A stretch of 36,777 bases of DNA from Alphaproteobacteria bacterium (GCA_029880245.1 JAOUOR010000014.1:1-36777), one strand, 5' to 3'; shown: positions 27,551-36,229, counted from the first letter of the stretch. Translations and numbers: made by a program. The notes: generated from the letters alone by a model not told the origin.

Positions 27551-27578
27551 TTGATTTACATTTCATTTTTCTTATAGT
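27551..27578 (+). promoter_or_regulatory. probable promoter of prs
   Basis: TTGATT at 27551-27556 and TATAGT at 27573-27578 are separated by 16 bp. The start codon at 27636 is 58 bp downstream. The elements lie in the pgeF-prs gap, where an independent start is expected. Confidence 0.5.
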
Positions 27579-27635
27579 GCGCTAAGTATGTGGGTGTAGA
27601 ATTTATGGGATATTGGTTATTTAAGGGATGAAAAA

Positions 27636-28565
27636 ATGAAACTGATTGCCGGAAACTCTAATATTGTTTTATCCGAGCATATTTCCAACTATCTTGATGT
27701 TCCTTTGACTCAGTGCAATATCAAGCGTTTCAATGACAAAGAAATATTTTTAGAGATTCTTGAGAATATTAGAGGTCAGGATACTTTTTTTGTTCAATCA
27801 ACATCTTATCCGGCAAATGATCATTTAATGGAGCTTCTTATTGCTATTGATGCTTTGCGTCGTGGCTCGGCAAGACGGATTACGGCGGTTATGCCGTATT
27901 TTGGATATGCACGTCAGGATAGAAAAACCGGAGGCAGAACACCTATTTCGGCAAAATTAGTGGCTAATCTAATCACTGCGGCGGGGGCGGACCGTGTTCT
28001 GACACTAGAGCTTCATGCAGGCCAGATACAGGGGTTCTTTGATATTCCGGTGGATAATCTTTCGGCAATACCTGTGTTTAAGGCTCATATTGAGGAAAAA
28101 TTTAACGGAGAGCCGCTTTGTGTTGTTTCTCCGGATGTAGGGGGTGTTGTACGGGCAAGAAAGCTGGCTAAACGGATTAATGCAGATCTGGCAATCATTG
28201 ATAAGCGCCGTGAAAAAGCAGGTGTCTCAGAAGTTATGAATGTGATCGGAGAAGTTAAAGGTAAGGTGTGTATCCTTGTGGATGATATAGTGGATTCTGG
28301 CGGTACACTGTGTAACGCAGCCATTGCTCTTGAGGAGCAGGGTGCAAAAGAGGTCCATTCTTATGTTGTGCATGGTGTGTTGTCTGGTCAAGCTGTAGAA
28401 CGTATAGAAAGCTCGCCGCTGAAAACCATGGTGATTACTGACAGCATTCAGGCTACGGAGGAAATAAAAAACTCTAAGAGTATTCAGCAAATCAGTATTG
28501 CAACTCTGGTTGGTGAAGCCGCTAAACGGATCCATGAAGAGCGCTCAGTTTCCGAATTGTTTTAA
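27636..28565 (+). CDS. prs: ribose-phosphate pyrophosphokinase (PRPP synthetase)
   Basis: Prs makes 5-phosphoribosyl-1-pyrophosphate from ribose-5-phosphate and ATP, feeding purine, pyrimidine, NAD, His and Trp synthesis. The two-lobed type I fold is complete: LIAGNSN start, NDKEIFLEI and DTFFVQST, then [37 protein letters not shown] and the PRPP-binding loop [17 protein letters not shown]. Length 309 is normal. AGGGATGAAAAA precedes the ATG as a weak site. It is followed by rplY as in many bacteria. Confidence 0.97.
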   Translation: MKLIAGNSNIVLSEHISNYLDVPLTQCNIKRFNDKEIFLEILENIRGQDTFFVQSTSYPANDHLMELLIAIDALRRGSARRITAVMPYFGYARQDRKTGGRTPISAKLVANLITAAGADRVLTLELHAGQIQGFFDIPVDNLSAIPVFKAHIEEKFNGEPLCVVSPDVGGVVRARKLAKRINADLAIIDKRREKAGVSEVMNVIGEVKGKVCILVDDIVDSGGTLCNAAIALEEQGAKEVHSYVVHGVLSGQAVERIESSPLKTMVITDSIQATEEIKNSKSIQQISIATLVGEAAKRIHEERSVSELF

Positions 28566-28623
28566 CGCACAATTATTTGCTTGAAAAACCTTTGTAAATC
28601 TGATTTAAGATAGCCCTCGAAAC

Positions 28624-28649
28624 GGGTCGGCACCCCTGGAGGTCGTCCC
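28624..28649 (+). other. possible structured 5' leader of rplY
   Basis: GGGTCGGC (28624-28631) can pair with GTCGTCCC (28642-28649) with one U-U mismatch and a 10-nt loop. The upstream CCC of ATAGCCC could compete for the GGG. It lies 24 nt before the rplY start, just upstream of its Shine-Dalgarno site, and its G+C is much higher than its surroundings. A role in control of L25 synthesis is only inferred. Confidence 0.3.
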
Positions 28650-28672
28650 ATTACTATGAAAAGGAAAAAGCA

Positions 28673-29359
28673 ATGTCTAAAAACTATGCATTAGATGCGG
28701 CTAATCGGGAACGCGCAGGTAAGGGGATAGCACGTACACTTCGCCGCGAAGGACGCATCCCGGCCGTGATTTACGGCGACGGGAAAGAGCCTATAAAAAT
28801 ATCCCTGGATCAGAATACAGCAAATGTGGAATATAATCGCGGTCACATGTATACAACTTTGTGTGATTTGAAGATTGATAAGGACAAACATGTCGTGCTT
28901 GCCCGTGATATTCAGATTCATCCTGTTACGGATGTGGTCGAGCATATTGATTTTCTTCGTGTGAATAAGAAAACCAAGATTGCTGTTATGGTTCCTGTGC
29001 ACTTTATCAATGAAGATAAATCTCCGTCTTTGGATCAAAAAGGTACTTTGAACGTTGTGCGTCATGAGGTTGAGCTTTTGTGTTCCGCCATGAATATTCC
29101 GGAATATATTGAAGCCAATGTGGAGGGTAAAGAGCATGGTGACGCTGTGAAAATCAGTGATGTTGTATTGCCTGAAGGAACGAAGCCTGTGATTGATAAT
29201 CGTGACTTTACGATTGCGACACTTGTGCCGCCTAAGACTGCTGAGCAGCTTGAGGCCGAAGAAGCTGCTATGGAAGCTGAGGGTGATGGTATCATCAGTG
29301 ATGAAGAAGCTGAAGGTGAAGAAGCTAAAGAGGGTGATGAAAAAGCATCTGAAGACTAA
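28673..29359 (+). CDS. rplY: 50S ribosomal protein L25 / general stress protein Ctc
   Basis: L25 binds 5S rRNA in the large subunit. The 228-residue protein is of the long Ctc form: an N-terminal L25 domain (about 5-92: NRERAGKGIARTLRREGRIPAVIYGDGKEP, shown in parts) and a C-terminal TL5-like beta domain (about 95-190, with VPVHFINEDKSP and LNVVRHEVELLC). The final 35 residues are an acidic tail (EAEEAAMEAEGDG, DEEAEGEEAKEGDEK) with no fold. A good AAGG site precedes the start, and a GC-rich hairpin lies before it. Prs upstream and pth downstream are its classical neighbours. Confidence 0.95.
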   Translation: MSKNYALDAANRERAGKGIARTLRREGRIPAVIYGDGKEPIKISLDQNTANVEYNRGHMYTTLCDLKIDKDKHVVLARDIQIHPVTDVVEHIDFLRVNKKTKIAVMVPVHFINEDKSPSLDQKGTLNVVRHEVELLCSAMNIPEYIEANVEGKEHGDAVKISDVVLPEGTKPVIDNRDFTIATLVPPKTAEQLEAEEAAMEAEGDGIISDEEAEGEEAKEGDEKASED

Positions 29360-29412
29360 ATTAAAGAATAATTTCATGTTTGACAAAATATTGTCAGTAT
29401 TGAATTTTAAGA

Positions 29413-29440
29413 AAGAGCCTTTATCCGAAGGCTCTTCTTT
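29413..29440 (+). terminator. hairpin between rplY and pth
   Basis: A 9-bp stem AAGAGCCTT/AAGGCTCTT (29413-29421 with 29428-29436) has a 6-nt loop and is followed by CTTTG. It falls 53 bp after the rplY stop and before the Shine-Dalgarno of pth, so it may act as a partial terminator that lowers pth expression. Confidence 0.6.
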
Positions 29441-29462
29441 GTATCAGAATGAGGGAAAAGAT

Positions 29463-30023
29463 ATGTGGCTCATTGTCGGGCTTGGCAATCCGGGAAAAGA
29501 CTATGAAAAGCATCGTCATAATGTCGGTTTCATGGTGATTGATGCTATTGCAGATGATAACCCTTCCTTTCCAGCCTTCCGGAGTAAATATAAGGGCTCT
29601 ATGACAGAAGGGGCGATCGCAGGGTCAAAGGTAATTTTACTGAAACCTGAAACTTTTATGAATTTATCAGGTGAGTCAGTTGTAAAGGTCTCTCAATTTT
29701 ATAAAACCCCACCCGAAAAAATCATTGTATTTCATGATGAACTTGATTTGAACCCCGGTGAGGTGCGTGTAAAGCTTGGTGGCGGTAATGCGGGTCATAA
29801 TGGCCTAAAATCGATACAGCAGCATTTGGGGACCCCTGATTTTTGGCGCGTTCGGATTGGAATAGGGCGTCCTCAACATAAGGGGCAAGTTAGCAGCTAT
29901 GTTTTGAGTAATTTTGATAAGGAAGACCAGAATTGGCTATCTGATCTTTTGGAAAAACTTTCTAGAAGTATAAGCATTATTATTCGTGAAAATCCAGATG
30001 CTTATGCTGAGCTTTTTAAGTAA
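29463..30023 (+). CDS. pth: peptidyl-tRNA hydrolase
   Basis: Pth frees tRNAs from stalled peptidyl-tRNAs. From ATG at 29463 the protein is 186 residues: MWLIVGLGNPG, then the catalytic-His segment HRHNVGF (His19), KPETFMNLSG, FHDELDL and GGGNAGHNGL, all conserved. The start has GAGGG with a 7-nt gap and lies after a hairpin. Upstream in-frame starts exist but would place the hairpin and 30 or more non-conserved residues in the protein, so I reject them. rplY ends 103 bp earlier. Confidence 0.96.
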   Translation: MWLIVGLGNPGKDYEKHRHNVGFMVIDAIADDNPSFPAFRSKYKGSMTEGAIAGSKVILLKPETFMNLSGESVVKVSQFYKTPPEKIIVFHDELDLNPGEVRVKLGGGNAGHNGLKSIQQHLGTPDFWRVRIGIGRPQHKGQVSSYVLSNFDKEDQNWLSDLLEKLSRSISIIIRENPDAYAELFK

Positions 30024-30035
30024 ATTTTGAATTAT

Positions 30036-30063
30036 TTGACAGATTAGAATTGATGGCTATAGT
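30036..30063 (+). promoter_or_regulatory. strong sigma70-type promoter of ychF
   Basis: A perfect -35 TTGACA (30036-30041), 16-bp spacer and TATAGT -10 (30058-30063) lie in the 72-bp gap before ychF, 33 bp before its start codon. Confidence 0.65.
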
Positions 30064-30095
30064 CACGCCTATAAATTTAGACAAGAGGTATCGAA

Positions 30096-31202
30096 ATGGG
30101 TTTTAATTGCGGGATTGTCGGACTTCCCAATGTAGGGAAATCTACACTTTTTAATGCATTGACGGCGACTGCTGCGGCGCAAGCTGCGAATTTCCCATTT
30201 TGTACGATTGAACCGAATGTGGGGCGCGTCTCTGTGCCGGATGAGCGCCTTAATAAAATCGCTGCTTTGGCCGGATCACAAAATATTTTGCCGGCGCAGC
30301 TCGAATTTGTAGATATTGCCGGTCTTGTGAAAGGAGCTTCACAGGGCGAGGGGCTGGGGAATCAGTTTCTGGGAAATATCCGTGAAACCGATGCGATTAT
30401 TCATGTTCTGCGTTGTTTTGAGGATGATGACATCCATCATGTAGATGGATCTGTTGACCCAATTAGAGATGCGGATGTGATTGAGACCGAATTAATGCTG
30501 GCTGATTTGGAAAGTATTACCAAGCAAATTGATAATATCGGTAAGAAAAAGCGTTCCGGTGATAAAAAAGTCGAGGCTCAGTGTGATTTTATGGAGCAGA
30601 TTAAAGTCAAGCTTGAAAGCGGTGAGCCTGTCAGATCAATGACAAAGTCTCTTGATGAAGATCAGACTCGTTGGCTTAAATCATGCCAAATGATAACAGC
30701 CAAGCCGGTTCTTTATGTCTGTAATGTATCGGAAGAAGATGCGGCTAAGGGCAATGAGTGGACTAAGAAAGTTGAGGAAATGGCGCAGAAAACAGGAGCC
30801 CGAGTAGTGCGTATTTCTGCTGCTGTCGAGGCCGAGATCGCGCAGCTTGATACGGAAGAAGAAAGATATGAATTTCTTGAAACTATGGGCTTAAGTGAAC
30901 CGGGCCTGAATCTGGTTATCCGAGAAGGGTATAAATTACTGGCGCTTCAGACCTATTTTACCGCTGGCCCTAAGGAAACACGTGCATGGACTATTCCTGT
31001 GGGTTGTAAGGCACCGCAAGCTGCCGGTGTTATCCATACTGACTTTGAAAAAGGTTTTATCAAGGCTGAGACTATTGCCTATGATGATTTCGTTAATAAT
31101 GGCGGGGAGCACGGTGCAAAGGAAAAGGGCAAAATGCGTCAAGAAGGTAAGGATTATATCGTTCAAGATGGTGATATAATTTTGTTCCGGTTTAATGTGT
31201 AA
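30096..31202 (+). CDS. ychF: redox-regulated ATPase YchF (OLA1)
   Basis: YchF is an Obg-family ATPase that binds ribosomes and reacts to oxidative stress. Motifs: [14 protein letters not shown] (P-loop, about 8-21), [11 protein letters not shown], and [20 protein letters not shown] (G3 region, about 70-90). The NKxD motif is replaced by CNVSEED, which shifts specificity to ATP, and the C-terminal TGS domain starts near 275. Length is 368 residues, normal. It has its own promoter. It is the last of the conserved rplY-pth-ychF series; downstream the gene content changes. Confidence 0.97.
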   Translation: MGFNCGIVGLPNVGKSTLFNALTATAAAQAANFPFCTIEPNVGRVSVPDERLNKIAALAGSQNILPAQLEFVDIAGLVKGASQGEGLGNQFLGNIRETDAIIHVLRCFEDDDIHHVDGSVDPIRDADVIETELMLADLESITKQIDNIGKKKRSGDKKVEAQCDFMEQIKVKLESGEPVRSMTKSLDEDQTRWLKSCQMITAKPVLYVCNVSEEDAAKGNEWTKKVEEMAQKTGARVVRISAAVEAEIAQLDTEEERYEFLETMGLSEPGLNLVIREGYKLLALQTYFTAGPKETRAWTIPVGCKAPQAAGVIHTDFEKGFIKAETIAYDDFVNNGGEHGAKEKGKMRQEGKDYIVQDGDIILFRFNV

Positions 31203-31255
31203 ATCGTTTTGTTTATTTCAGAGGAGTTCATATCATAATTTTTTATCTCACATTG

Positions 31256-31360
31256 TATAGTCATCTCGCTTTATTTTTACACAAAGCATAAGGAACAAAG
31301 CGTATTAAATATAAGTGAGTGACGAATAACGATGTGTAAAAATAAAGCGAGATGACTATA
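31256..31360. repeat. 105-bp element with perfect 28-bp inverted repeats (MITE-like)
   Basis: Left arm 31256-31283 (TATAGTCATCTCGC...) is exactly complementary to right arm 31333-31360 (...GAGATGACTATA); the 49-nt centre is not coding. A TA could be the duplicated target if the element is of the IS630/Tc1-mariner type. It lies between ychF (stop 31202) and the GH39-like gene (stop 31388) and would form a 28-bp hairpin in RNA. No transposase or second copy is seen in this window. Confidence 0.7.
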
Positions 31361-31387
31361 GAGGTTGGGATCAGGAGGCTAAAAAAC

Positions 31388-33397
31388 TCACTTTTGTTCT
31401 TCAAGCACGAGCCAGGCAATTGAATTCGGTTCCATATGAATGGTGACTGTCCATTGCTGGGTTGCAGGGATGGTCTTAGTGGCTGCTTTGGAGAGCATAA
31501 CTGATGGAGAGCTATTTATTTCACGTGCAATATCAGCGACACCATCATCTTCTGTATCCTGAGTTAAACGAATCATCTCCAACATACGATTTTGTTCAGC
31601 AATAGATATCTTTGATAAGAAACTTCTCTTATCTGGTTCTGTTAACAGTTTTGAAAATCTTGAAATTTCCTGTTCGTCGTATCCCTCACGCTTAAAGGCG
31701 CTGAATACTTCATCCCGTAATTTTTGTTTTACGGTCTTGCGGTGATCACGAACCTTCGGTTCTATAACAGACTTAACACTGACTGGGTTTGTGTGCGAAG
31801 AATCAATCAGATACAGAGAATATTGGATATTATTTTTGAACGGCAATGAAGAGAATGTAACAGTTACAGGCGTTTTTTGACGTGACATTTCTTCGGCATG
31901 TTGCAAGAGATCTTTTGTCTGAATCCCTATCTCGGAAAAATCTTGCTCCATAGATGAGGATAAGCCAAGTTTATGAGGCGATCTTTGACCAAGTATGACC
32001 TGTTCAAACATTTTGCTATCGTGAAAAGCCGACGTAAGTTGAGGAAGAGTGTAACCCTTCGTCATAGCTTTGGCGAGTGCTCCTTTTAGGATTGCGGATC
32101 GTGTGGGTATATATGAGGATAGAACTGCCGTGACGCGACCAGGGTCAGCTCCGCCTAACACGCTGATGAGTGGTTCGCTGGATGTCACATCCAGGCGTTT
32201 AGAACCAACTTGATCAAGAATGGAAAAAGCATGGAATGCGGGTTTCTTAATAAAACTCTTCGTATATAACCCGAAATCACCAATGAATTCTGGGGCCTCT
32301 TCCTGACGCTGTTCTATTAGTGATGTAAAGCTGTGGTATTTAATGCCGGCACGATCCATAGCTAGTAGCGTGGATACGACGTATGCTGCAAGTAAATGAG
32401 TATCTCTTTCTTGGCTTAAGACTTCAGGCCAGCTCTGCCAACTGGACCACTCACCTATTAGGAGATCGGTATTAGGATCATAACCAGCATCGCTCAACCA
32501 GCGGCGAGCCAGATAACTCGCGGCATCCCAAGAATAGAGAGGGTCTGCTGTGAACTGATGCCATACTATGAAGTCTATGGGTAGACGAGTAAGACCCAAC
32601 TCGGGGAGTGGTTCTTTGGCGCAATAGTTAATAAATTTCTGAAGCAAGGGAGGCCACCCGCTTGGCGACTTCGTATTGAGAAAAGCACTCACACCTGGTC
32701 CTCCGATCTTTGCCTTGGAATCAGCTCGGAGTGCGCCGAGAACGGAGTAACGATACAGCTTGAAGTATTCCTCTTCTGTCCCTTGCCAGTAACCACCATC
32801 AGGCTCCCACCAGATTTTGTACATGGCCGGAATACCGAGTTCACGATTGTAGTGATAGACAATACGCTCAACGAGTTTTGCCCACGCGGTGTAGTCCTTT
32901 GGCGGTGAATATGTTGCCTTGGCGGCAACATCTCCGGGTACCGGGCTCAAATCATTACTAGAGGACAGCCACAGAGGCATAGCCGCAATAGCAATTACAA
33001 CCTTTCCCCCTTTTTTATGAATCTCTTTTACGAGATCATCTGTCCAAGCTATTCTTGAGGCAATATCATCTGGAGTCTCGGAATTTTGGAGAATTTCTTT
33101 GAGATCTATTTCTATGGCTCCAGGTTTTAATTCATCAAAGAAACTCTGCTGGACGTATGATGGAAGGAAAAGGCCAAATGTAAATGCTCCTGCCCGAAAT
33201 GTGTATGGCATAGAAGCTGTCTGGCGGTCTGCATTGATAGTTACCAGTACGCCTTGAGCGGCAGCGTGAGGTGTTCTCGCATAAAACATAAAACCGACCA
33301 AGAACATGGCTGTTATCCCGTGAATTAGGATGTGTTGTCTTTTAATCCTGATACAGTTTCTCCTCATTTCGCCACGTCTTAATTTTGGATTTAGCAT
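31388..33397 (-). CDS. secreted GH39-like glycoside hydrolase
   Basis: The 669-residue protein starts with a signal or anchor (HILIHGITAMFLVGFMFYA, cleavage after AAAQ near residue 48). A (beta/alpha)8 region (about 60-440) resembles GH39 xylosidase/exopolysaccharide hydrolases. KIWWEPDGGYWQGT holds the likely acid/base Glu198 (Trp replaces the usual Asn before it), LLIGEWSS the likely nucleophile Glu316, and DFIVWHQF the His near residue 280. The last 230 residues have no recognised domain. Its codon and base use is richer in G+C than most neighbours. The gene stands alone with no sugar-transport partner. Substrate is unknown; it might trim the cell's own exopolysaccharide. Confidence 0.72.
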   Translation of the reverse strand: MLNPKLRRGEMRRNCIRIKRQHILIHGITAMFLVGFMFYARTPHAAAQGVLVTINADRQTASMPYTFRAGAFTFGLFLPSYVQQSFFDELKPGAIEIDLKEILQNSETPDDIASRIAWTDDLVKEIHKKGGKVVIAIAAMPLWLSSSNDLSPVPGDVAAKATYSPPKDYTAWAKLVERIVYHYNRELGIPAMYKIWWEPDGGYWQGTEEEYFKLYRYSVLGALRADSKAKIGGPGVSAFLNTKSPSGWPPLLQKFINYCAKEPLPELGLTRLPIDFIVWHQFTADPLYSWDAASYLARRWLSDAGYDPNTDLLIGEWSSWQSWPEVLSQERDTHLLAAYVVSTLLAMDRAGIKYHSFTSLIEQRQEEAPEFIGDFGLYTKSFIKKPAFHAFSILDQVGSKRLDVTSSEPLISVLGGADPGRVTAVLSSYIPTRSAILKGALAKAMTKGYTLPQLTSAFHDSKMFEQVILGQRSPHKLGLSSSMEQDFSEIGIQTKDLLQHAEEMSRQKTPVTVTFSSLPFKNNIQYSLYLIDSSHTNPVSVKSVIEPKVRDHRKTVKQKLRDEVFSAFKREGYDEQEISRFSKLLTEPDKRSFLSKISIAEQNRMLEMIRLTQDTEDDGVADIAREINSSPSVMLSKAATKTIPATQQWTVTIHMEPNSIAWLVLEEQK

Positions 33398-33871
33398 TAT
33401 TCATTATTCATGCTGAAAAACCAAGCTGTATTCTAACAGTCTTGTCTGAACCGGCTGTTGAAAGCCTTGATAAAAGTATTACCCACAGCTACCTGGTGGG
33501 CTATTTCAAATTTTAAGGACTGAGTGAGGATTGGAAATTTTAGAAATTGAAAAGAGCTTTGATATGGATTGAAATTGTTTTGTGTATGAGCAAAATACAA
33601 AGGGTAAATCTTATTTTCTTGACCTTAGCCCCGCAACCTGTCATACATCGCCAGTCGTTTGACGATGATGCTCTTTATAAGCAATAGAGCTTTTTGCAGG
33701 TGCCTTGATTGTAACAAGACCGTGAGACACTAGAGAAAAAACTCTAATTCACCTTTCCTCGTAAAGTTCAGTTTTATCGAACAGTCTTTCAAATATCAAA
33801 CGAGACAATGTGTGCTAAGTGGCAATTGTGCTGCTATGCGCCTAAAATTTTGCAGTGAAAGGATTAAAAAC
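33398..33871. other. 474-bp non-coding gap upstream of the cold-shock gene
   Basis: No convincing gene is seen here. The stretch has several small hairpins (for example GCTCT at 33670-33674 with AGAGC at 33686-33690 followed by five T's; CATCG at 33646-33650 with CGATG at 33663-33667; TAGAG-A6-CTCTA near 33730). The right half likely holds the promoter and a long 5' leader for the cold-shock gene; the left half holds the glycosidase promoter. Confidence 0.5.
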
Positions 33872-34093
33872 ATGCAAGACCAACAAACAGGAACCGTAAA
33901 GTGGTTTAACGATAATAAGGGCTTTGGCTTCATTCAACCCGATAATGGTAGCAGCGATGTGTTCGTACACATTAGCGCGGTTGAAAAGGCTGGCTGGCGT
34001 ACACTGAAAGAAGGTCAGAAAGTAAGTTACGACCTTCAGCGCGACCCAAAAAAGGGCAAAGATAGCGCAGCTAATCTGAAGGATGCGGCGTAA
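33872..34093 (+). CDS. CspA-type cold-shock protein
   Basis: The 73-residue protein is a single cold-shock domain: [17 protein letters not shown] contains RNP1 (KGFGFI), VFVHI is RNP2, and [15 protein letters not shown] completes the five-strand barrel. It binds single-stranded RNA and DNA and melts mRNA structure. I choose ATG at 33872, with AAAGGA 8 nt upstream; a GTG upstream would add 20 non-conserved residues. The long untranslated leader fits cold-shock control. It lies 27 nt before a DEAD-box-type helicase, a sensible cold-adaptation partner. Confidence 0.92.
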   Translation: MQDQQTGTVKWFNDNKGFGFIQPDNGSSDVFVHISAVEKAGWRTLKEGQKVSYDLQRDPKKGKDSAANLKDAA

Positions 34094-34120
34094 GCCACTC
34101 ACAATAAAGAAAGAAAATAT

Positions 34121-35311
34121 ATGAAAAATTTTGAAGGCTTCGGCCTAAACCATGCGCTGTCTAAATCCTTGGAGCACATGAAATACACAACTCCGACCCC
34201 CATTCAGGCGCAGGCGATCCCGTTTGCTCTGGGCGGGCATGACATCATGGGGACGGCTCAGACGGGGACGGGTAAAACGGCGGCGTTTGCCATTCCTTTG
34301 GTGGAAAAGCTTCTTAGCAATCCGCGTGGTTCTGCTCTTGTGTTGACGCCGACGCGGGAGTTGGGAAAGCAGATTATGGACATTATGCATCAGCTTCTCG
34401 GTCCCAAAAGCCCGATCAAGACCGCCTTTATCATTGGCGGGGAGCCGATGGGCAAGCAACTGAGGCAGCTTCGCGCAAGACCACGCTTGATTGTCGGGAC
34501 GCCGGGGCGGATCAATGATCATCTGGAACGTGGTTCGATGATGCTGCACGATACGCATTTTCTGGTGCTGGATGAAACCGACCGGATGCTGGATATGGGC
34601 TTTTCCGTTCAGCTTGAGCGGATTTTCAAATATATGCCGGATAAACGTCAGACGTTAATGTTTTCGGCCACCTTGCCGAATAACATCCTGAAGCTGTCAG
34701 AGAAATATCTAAATAATCCAAAGCGTATTGCAGTTGGCGAAACCAATGTGGTTGCGACGAATATCAAGCAGGATGTGATCCGGATAGAACAGGATAAAAA
34801 ATACAATGAACTCATGTCGCAGCTTTATGAGCGCAATGGCTCGGTCATTGTGTTTGTAAAAACCAAATATAATGCGGATAAGATGGCTAAAAACCTGCGC
34901 CGGGACGGATTTACCTCCGAAGCCCTGCATGGGGACTTGCGCCAAAATAAACGTGATAAGGTTATGCAGAATTTCAGAAAAATGAATTTCCGCGTTTTAA
35001 TTGCTACGGATATTGCTGCGCGCGGCCTTGATGTGCCACATATCGAGCATGTGATTAATTACGACCTGCCGCAAGTGGCGGAAGACTTTATTCACCGCAT
35101 GGGCAGGACAGCCAGAGCAGGGGCGGAAGGCTCCGCCGTAAGCTTTGTTTCCAATCAGGACGGACGGAAATGGCATGCGATTGAACGCTTGTTAAATCCG
35201 CAAGCAGCCAATGACAAAGGTTCTCATGCCCGCCCTGCGCGGAATAATCAGAACCGGAACAGGTCTGGCGGTAAAAAACGCTTTTATCGTGGCAAGAAGA
35301 AAGCGGCTTGA
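34121..35311 (+). CDS. DEAD-box-type RNA helicase (RhlE-like) with DETD motif
   Basis: This 396-residue protein has the complete helicase core: Q motif (TPTPIQAQAIP, about 25-35), Walker A AQTGTGKT (46-53), PTREL, GTPGR, motif II DETD at 151-154 (Ala to Thr in DEAD), SAT, and motifs IV-VI (VFVKTK, ATDIAARGLDVP, HRMGRTARAG). A short basic tail rich in Arg, Asn and Lys follows, as in RhlE proteins that bind RNA. It unwinds structured RNA. Base composition stands out: hand counts are 38 of 60 G+C at 34201-34260 and 37 of 60 at 34441-34500, against about 21 of 60 in ychF (30481-30540). It follows the cold-shock gene by 27 nt. Confidence 0.93.
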   Translation: MKNFEGFGLNHALSKSLEHMKYTTPTPIQAQAIPFALGGHDIMGTAQTGTGKTAAFAIPLVEKLLSNPRGSALVLTPTRELGKQIMDIMHQLLGPKSPIKTAFIIGGEPMGKQLRQLRARPRLIVGTPGRINDHLERGSMMLHDTHFLVLDETDRMLDMGFSVQLERIFKYMPDKRQTLMFSATLPNNILKLSEKYLNNPKRIAVGETNVVATNIKQDVIRIEQDKKYNELMSQLYERNGSVIVFVKTKYNADKMAKNLRRDGFTSEALHGDLRQNKRDKVMQNFRKMNFRVLIATDIAARGLDVPHIEHVINYDLPQVAEDFIHRMGRTARAGAEGSAVSFVSNQDGRKWHAIERLLNPQAANDKGSHARPARNNQNRNRSGGKKRFYRGKKKAA

Positions 35312-35356
35312 GTGACGGATAGAAGGTGAACAAAAAAGGGCTGGGGCTATTACAGG

Positions 35357-36229
35357 TTAACTACGCACCATCTTTTCATATGATGTTCGAATTTTGTTAG
35401 TTATCTCTCCAACTGTGAATTTATGGCCGTCGATCTGACCGACGGCTGTTATTTCAGCGGCAGTTCCTGTTAAAAAAACCTCGTCAATACTGGCAAGTTC
35501 CTCCGGCTTTATCTTACGCTCTTCAAAGGGGATACCTGCATCTTTAGCGATCTGGATCACCGTTTGACGTGTAATGCCGTTTAGGAAGCAATCGGGCGGC
35601 GGCGTAATTAAAGTACCGTTTTTGACGGCAAAGAAATTAGCTCCGGTTCCTTCTGCGATGTTGCCTTGATAATCGAGCATAAGAGCATCATCATAGCCAT
35701 CATCTTCTGCGGCATGTTTTGACATGGTACAGATCATATATAGGCCGCTGGCTTTGCTTTGTGTCGGCGCTGTGTCCGGTGCCGGCCTATGCCACGGGGA
35801 AGTTCTTAATGTAATGCCGTTTTTGTATTTTTCTTCATCAAAATAGCGCCCCCAAGACCAGGCCGCAACAGCCATATGAGTTTTGGTTTTGCGTGCGGCT
35901 ACACCCATTTGCTCGCCGCCACGCCACGCCAGAACACGGACGTAGCAGTCCTGCAAATCATTGGCTTTACAAACTTCATATTTAATTTTTTCTATCTCAT
36001 CAACGCTGTAAGGCACTTTCATACCCAAGATTTCTGCGGATTTATGCAAGCGCTCTGAATGTTCACGGCTTTTGAAGATTTTGCCATTATACATGCGCTC
36101 GCCCTCAAAGACGGCACTAGCATAATGCAGGCCATGGCTTAATACATGGACTTTACTTTCTTTCCATTTTTTCATCTCGCCATCAATCCAGATAAAACCA
36201 TCTCTTTGATCAAAGGGAATTTCGCTCAC
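35357..36229 (-). CDS. ilvE: branched-chain amino-acid aminotransferase
   Basis: This PLP class IV enzyme transfers the amino group for Leu, Ile and Val synthesis and breakdown. Visible motifs are FEGERMYNGKIFKSREHSERL (shown in parts, about 40-58), RVLAWRGGEQMG, the PLP lysine in SKASGLY (about 160), DDALMLDYQGNIAEGTGANFF (about 180-200, in parts) and FLTGTAAEITAV near the end. Length 290 is normal. It has its own promoter in the 97-bp gap before the divergent response regulator; the two genes are often adjacent in alphaproteobacteria. The nearest gene on the left, the helicase, converges on it with a 45-bp gap. Confidence 0.95.
   Translation of the reverse strand: MSEIPFDQRDGFIWIDGEMKKWKESKVHVLSHGLHYASAVFEGERMYNGKIFKSREHSERLHKSAEILGMKVPYSVDEIEKIKYEVCKANDLQDCYVRVLAWRGGEQMGVAARKTKTHMAVAAWSWGRYFDEEKYKNGITLRTSPWHRPAPDTAPTQSKASGLYMICTMSKHAAEDDGYDDALMLDYQGNIAEGTGANFFAVKNGTLITPPPDCFLNGITRQTVIQIAKDAGIPFEERKIKPEELASIDEVFLTGTAAEITAVGQIDGHKFTVGEITNKIRTSYEKMVRS

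Noticed and set aside
29193-29462. An N-terminally extended reading of pth overlapping rplY.
   Set aside because: The extension is Lys/Arg-rich, in the antisense-like third frame of rplY, and spans a hairpin; Pth family proteins begin at MWLIVGLGNPG.
33812-33871. A GTG-started longer cold-shock protein.
   Set aside because: The added 20 residues are unlike any cold-shock domain, and the ATG at 33872 has a good Shine-Dalgarno site.
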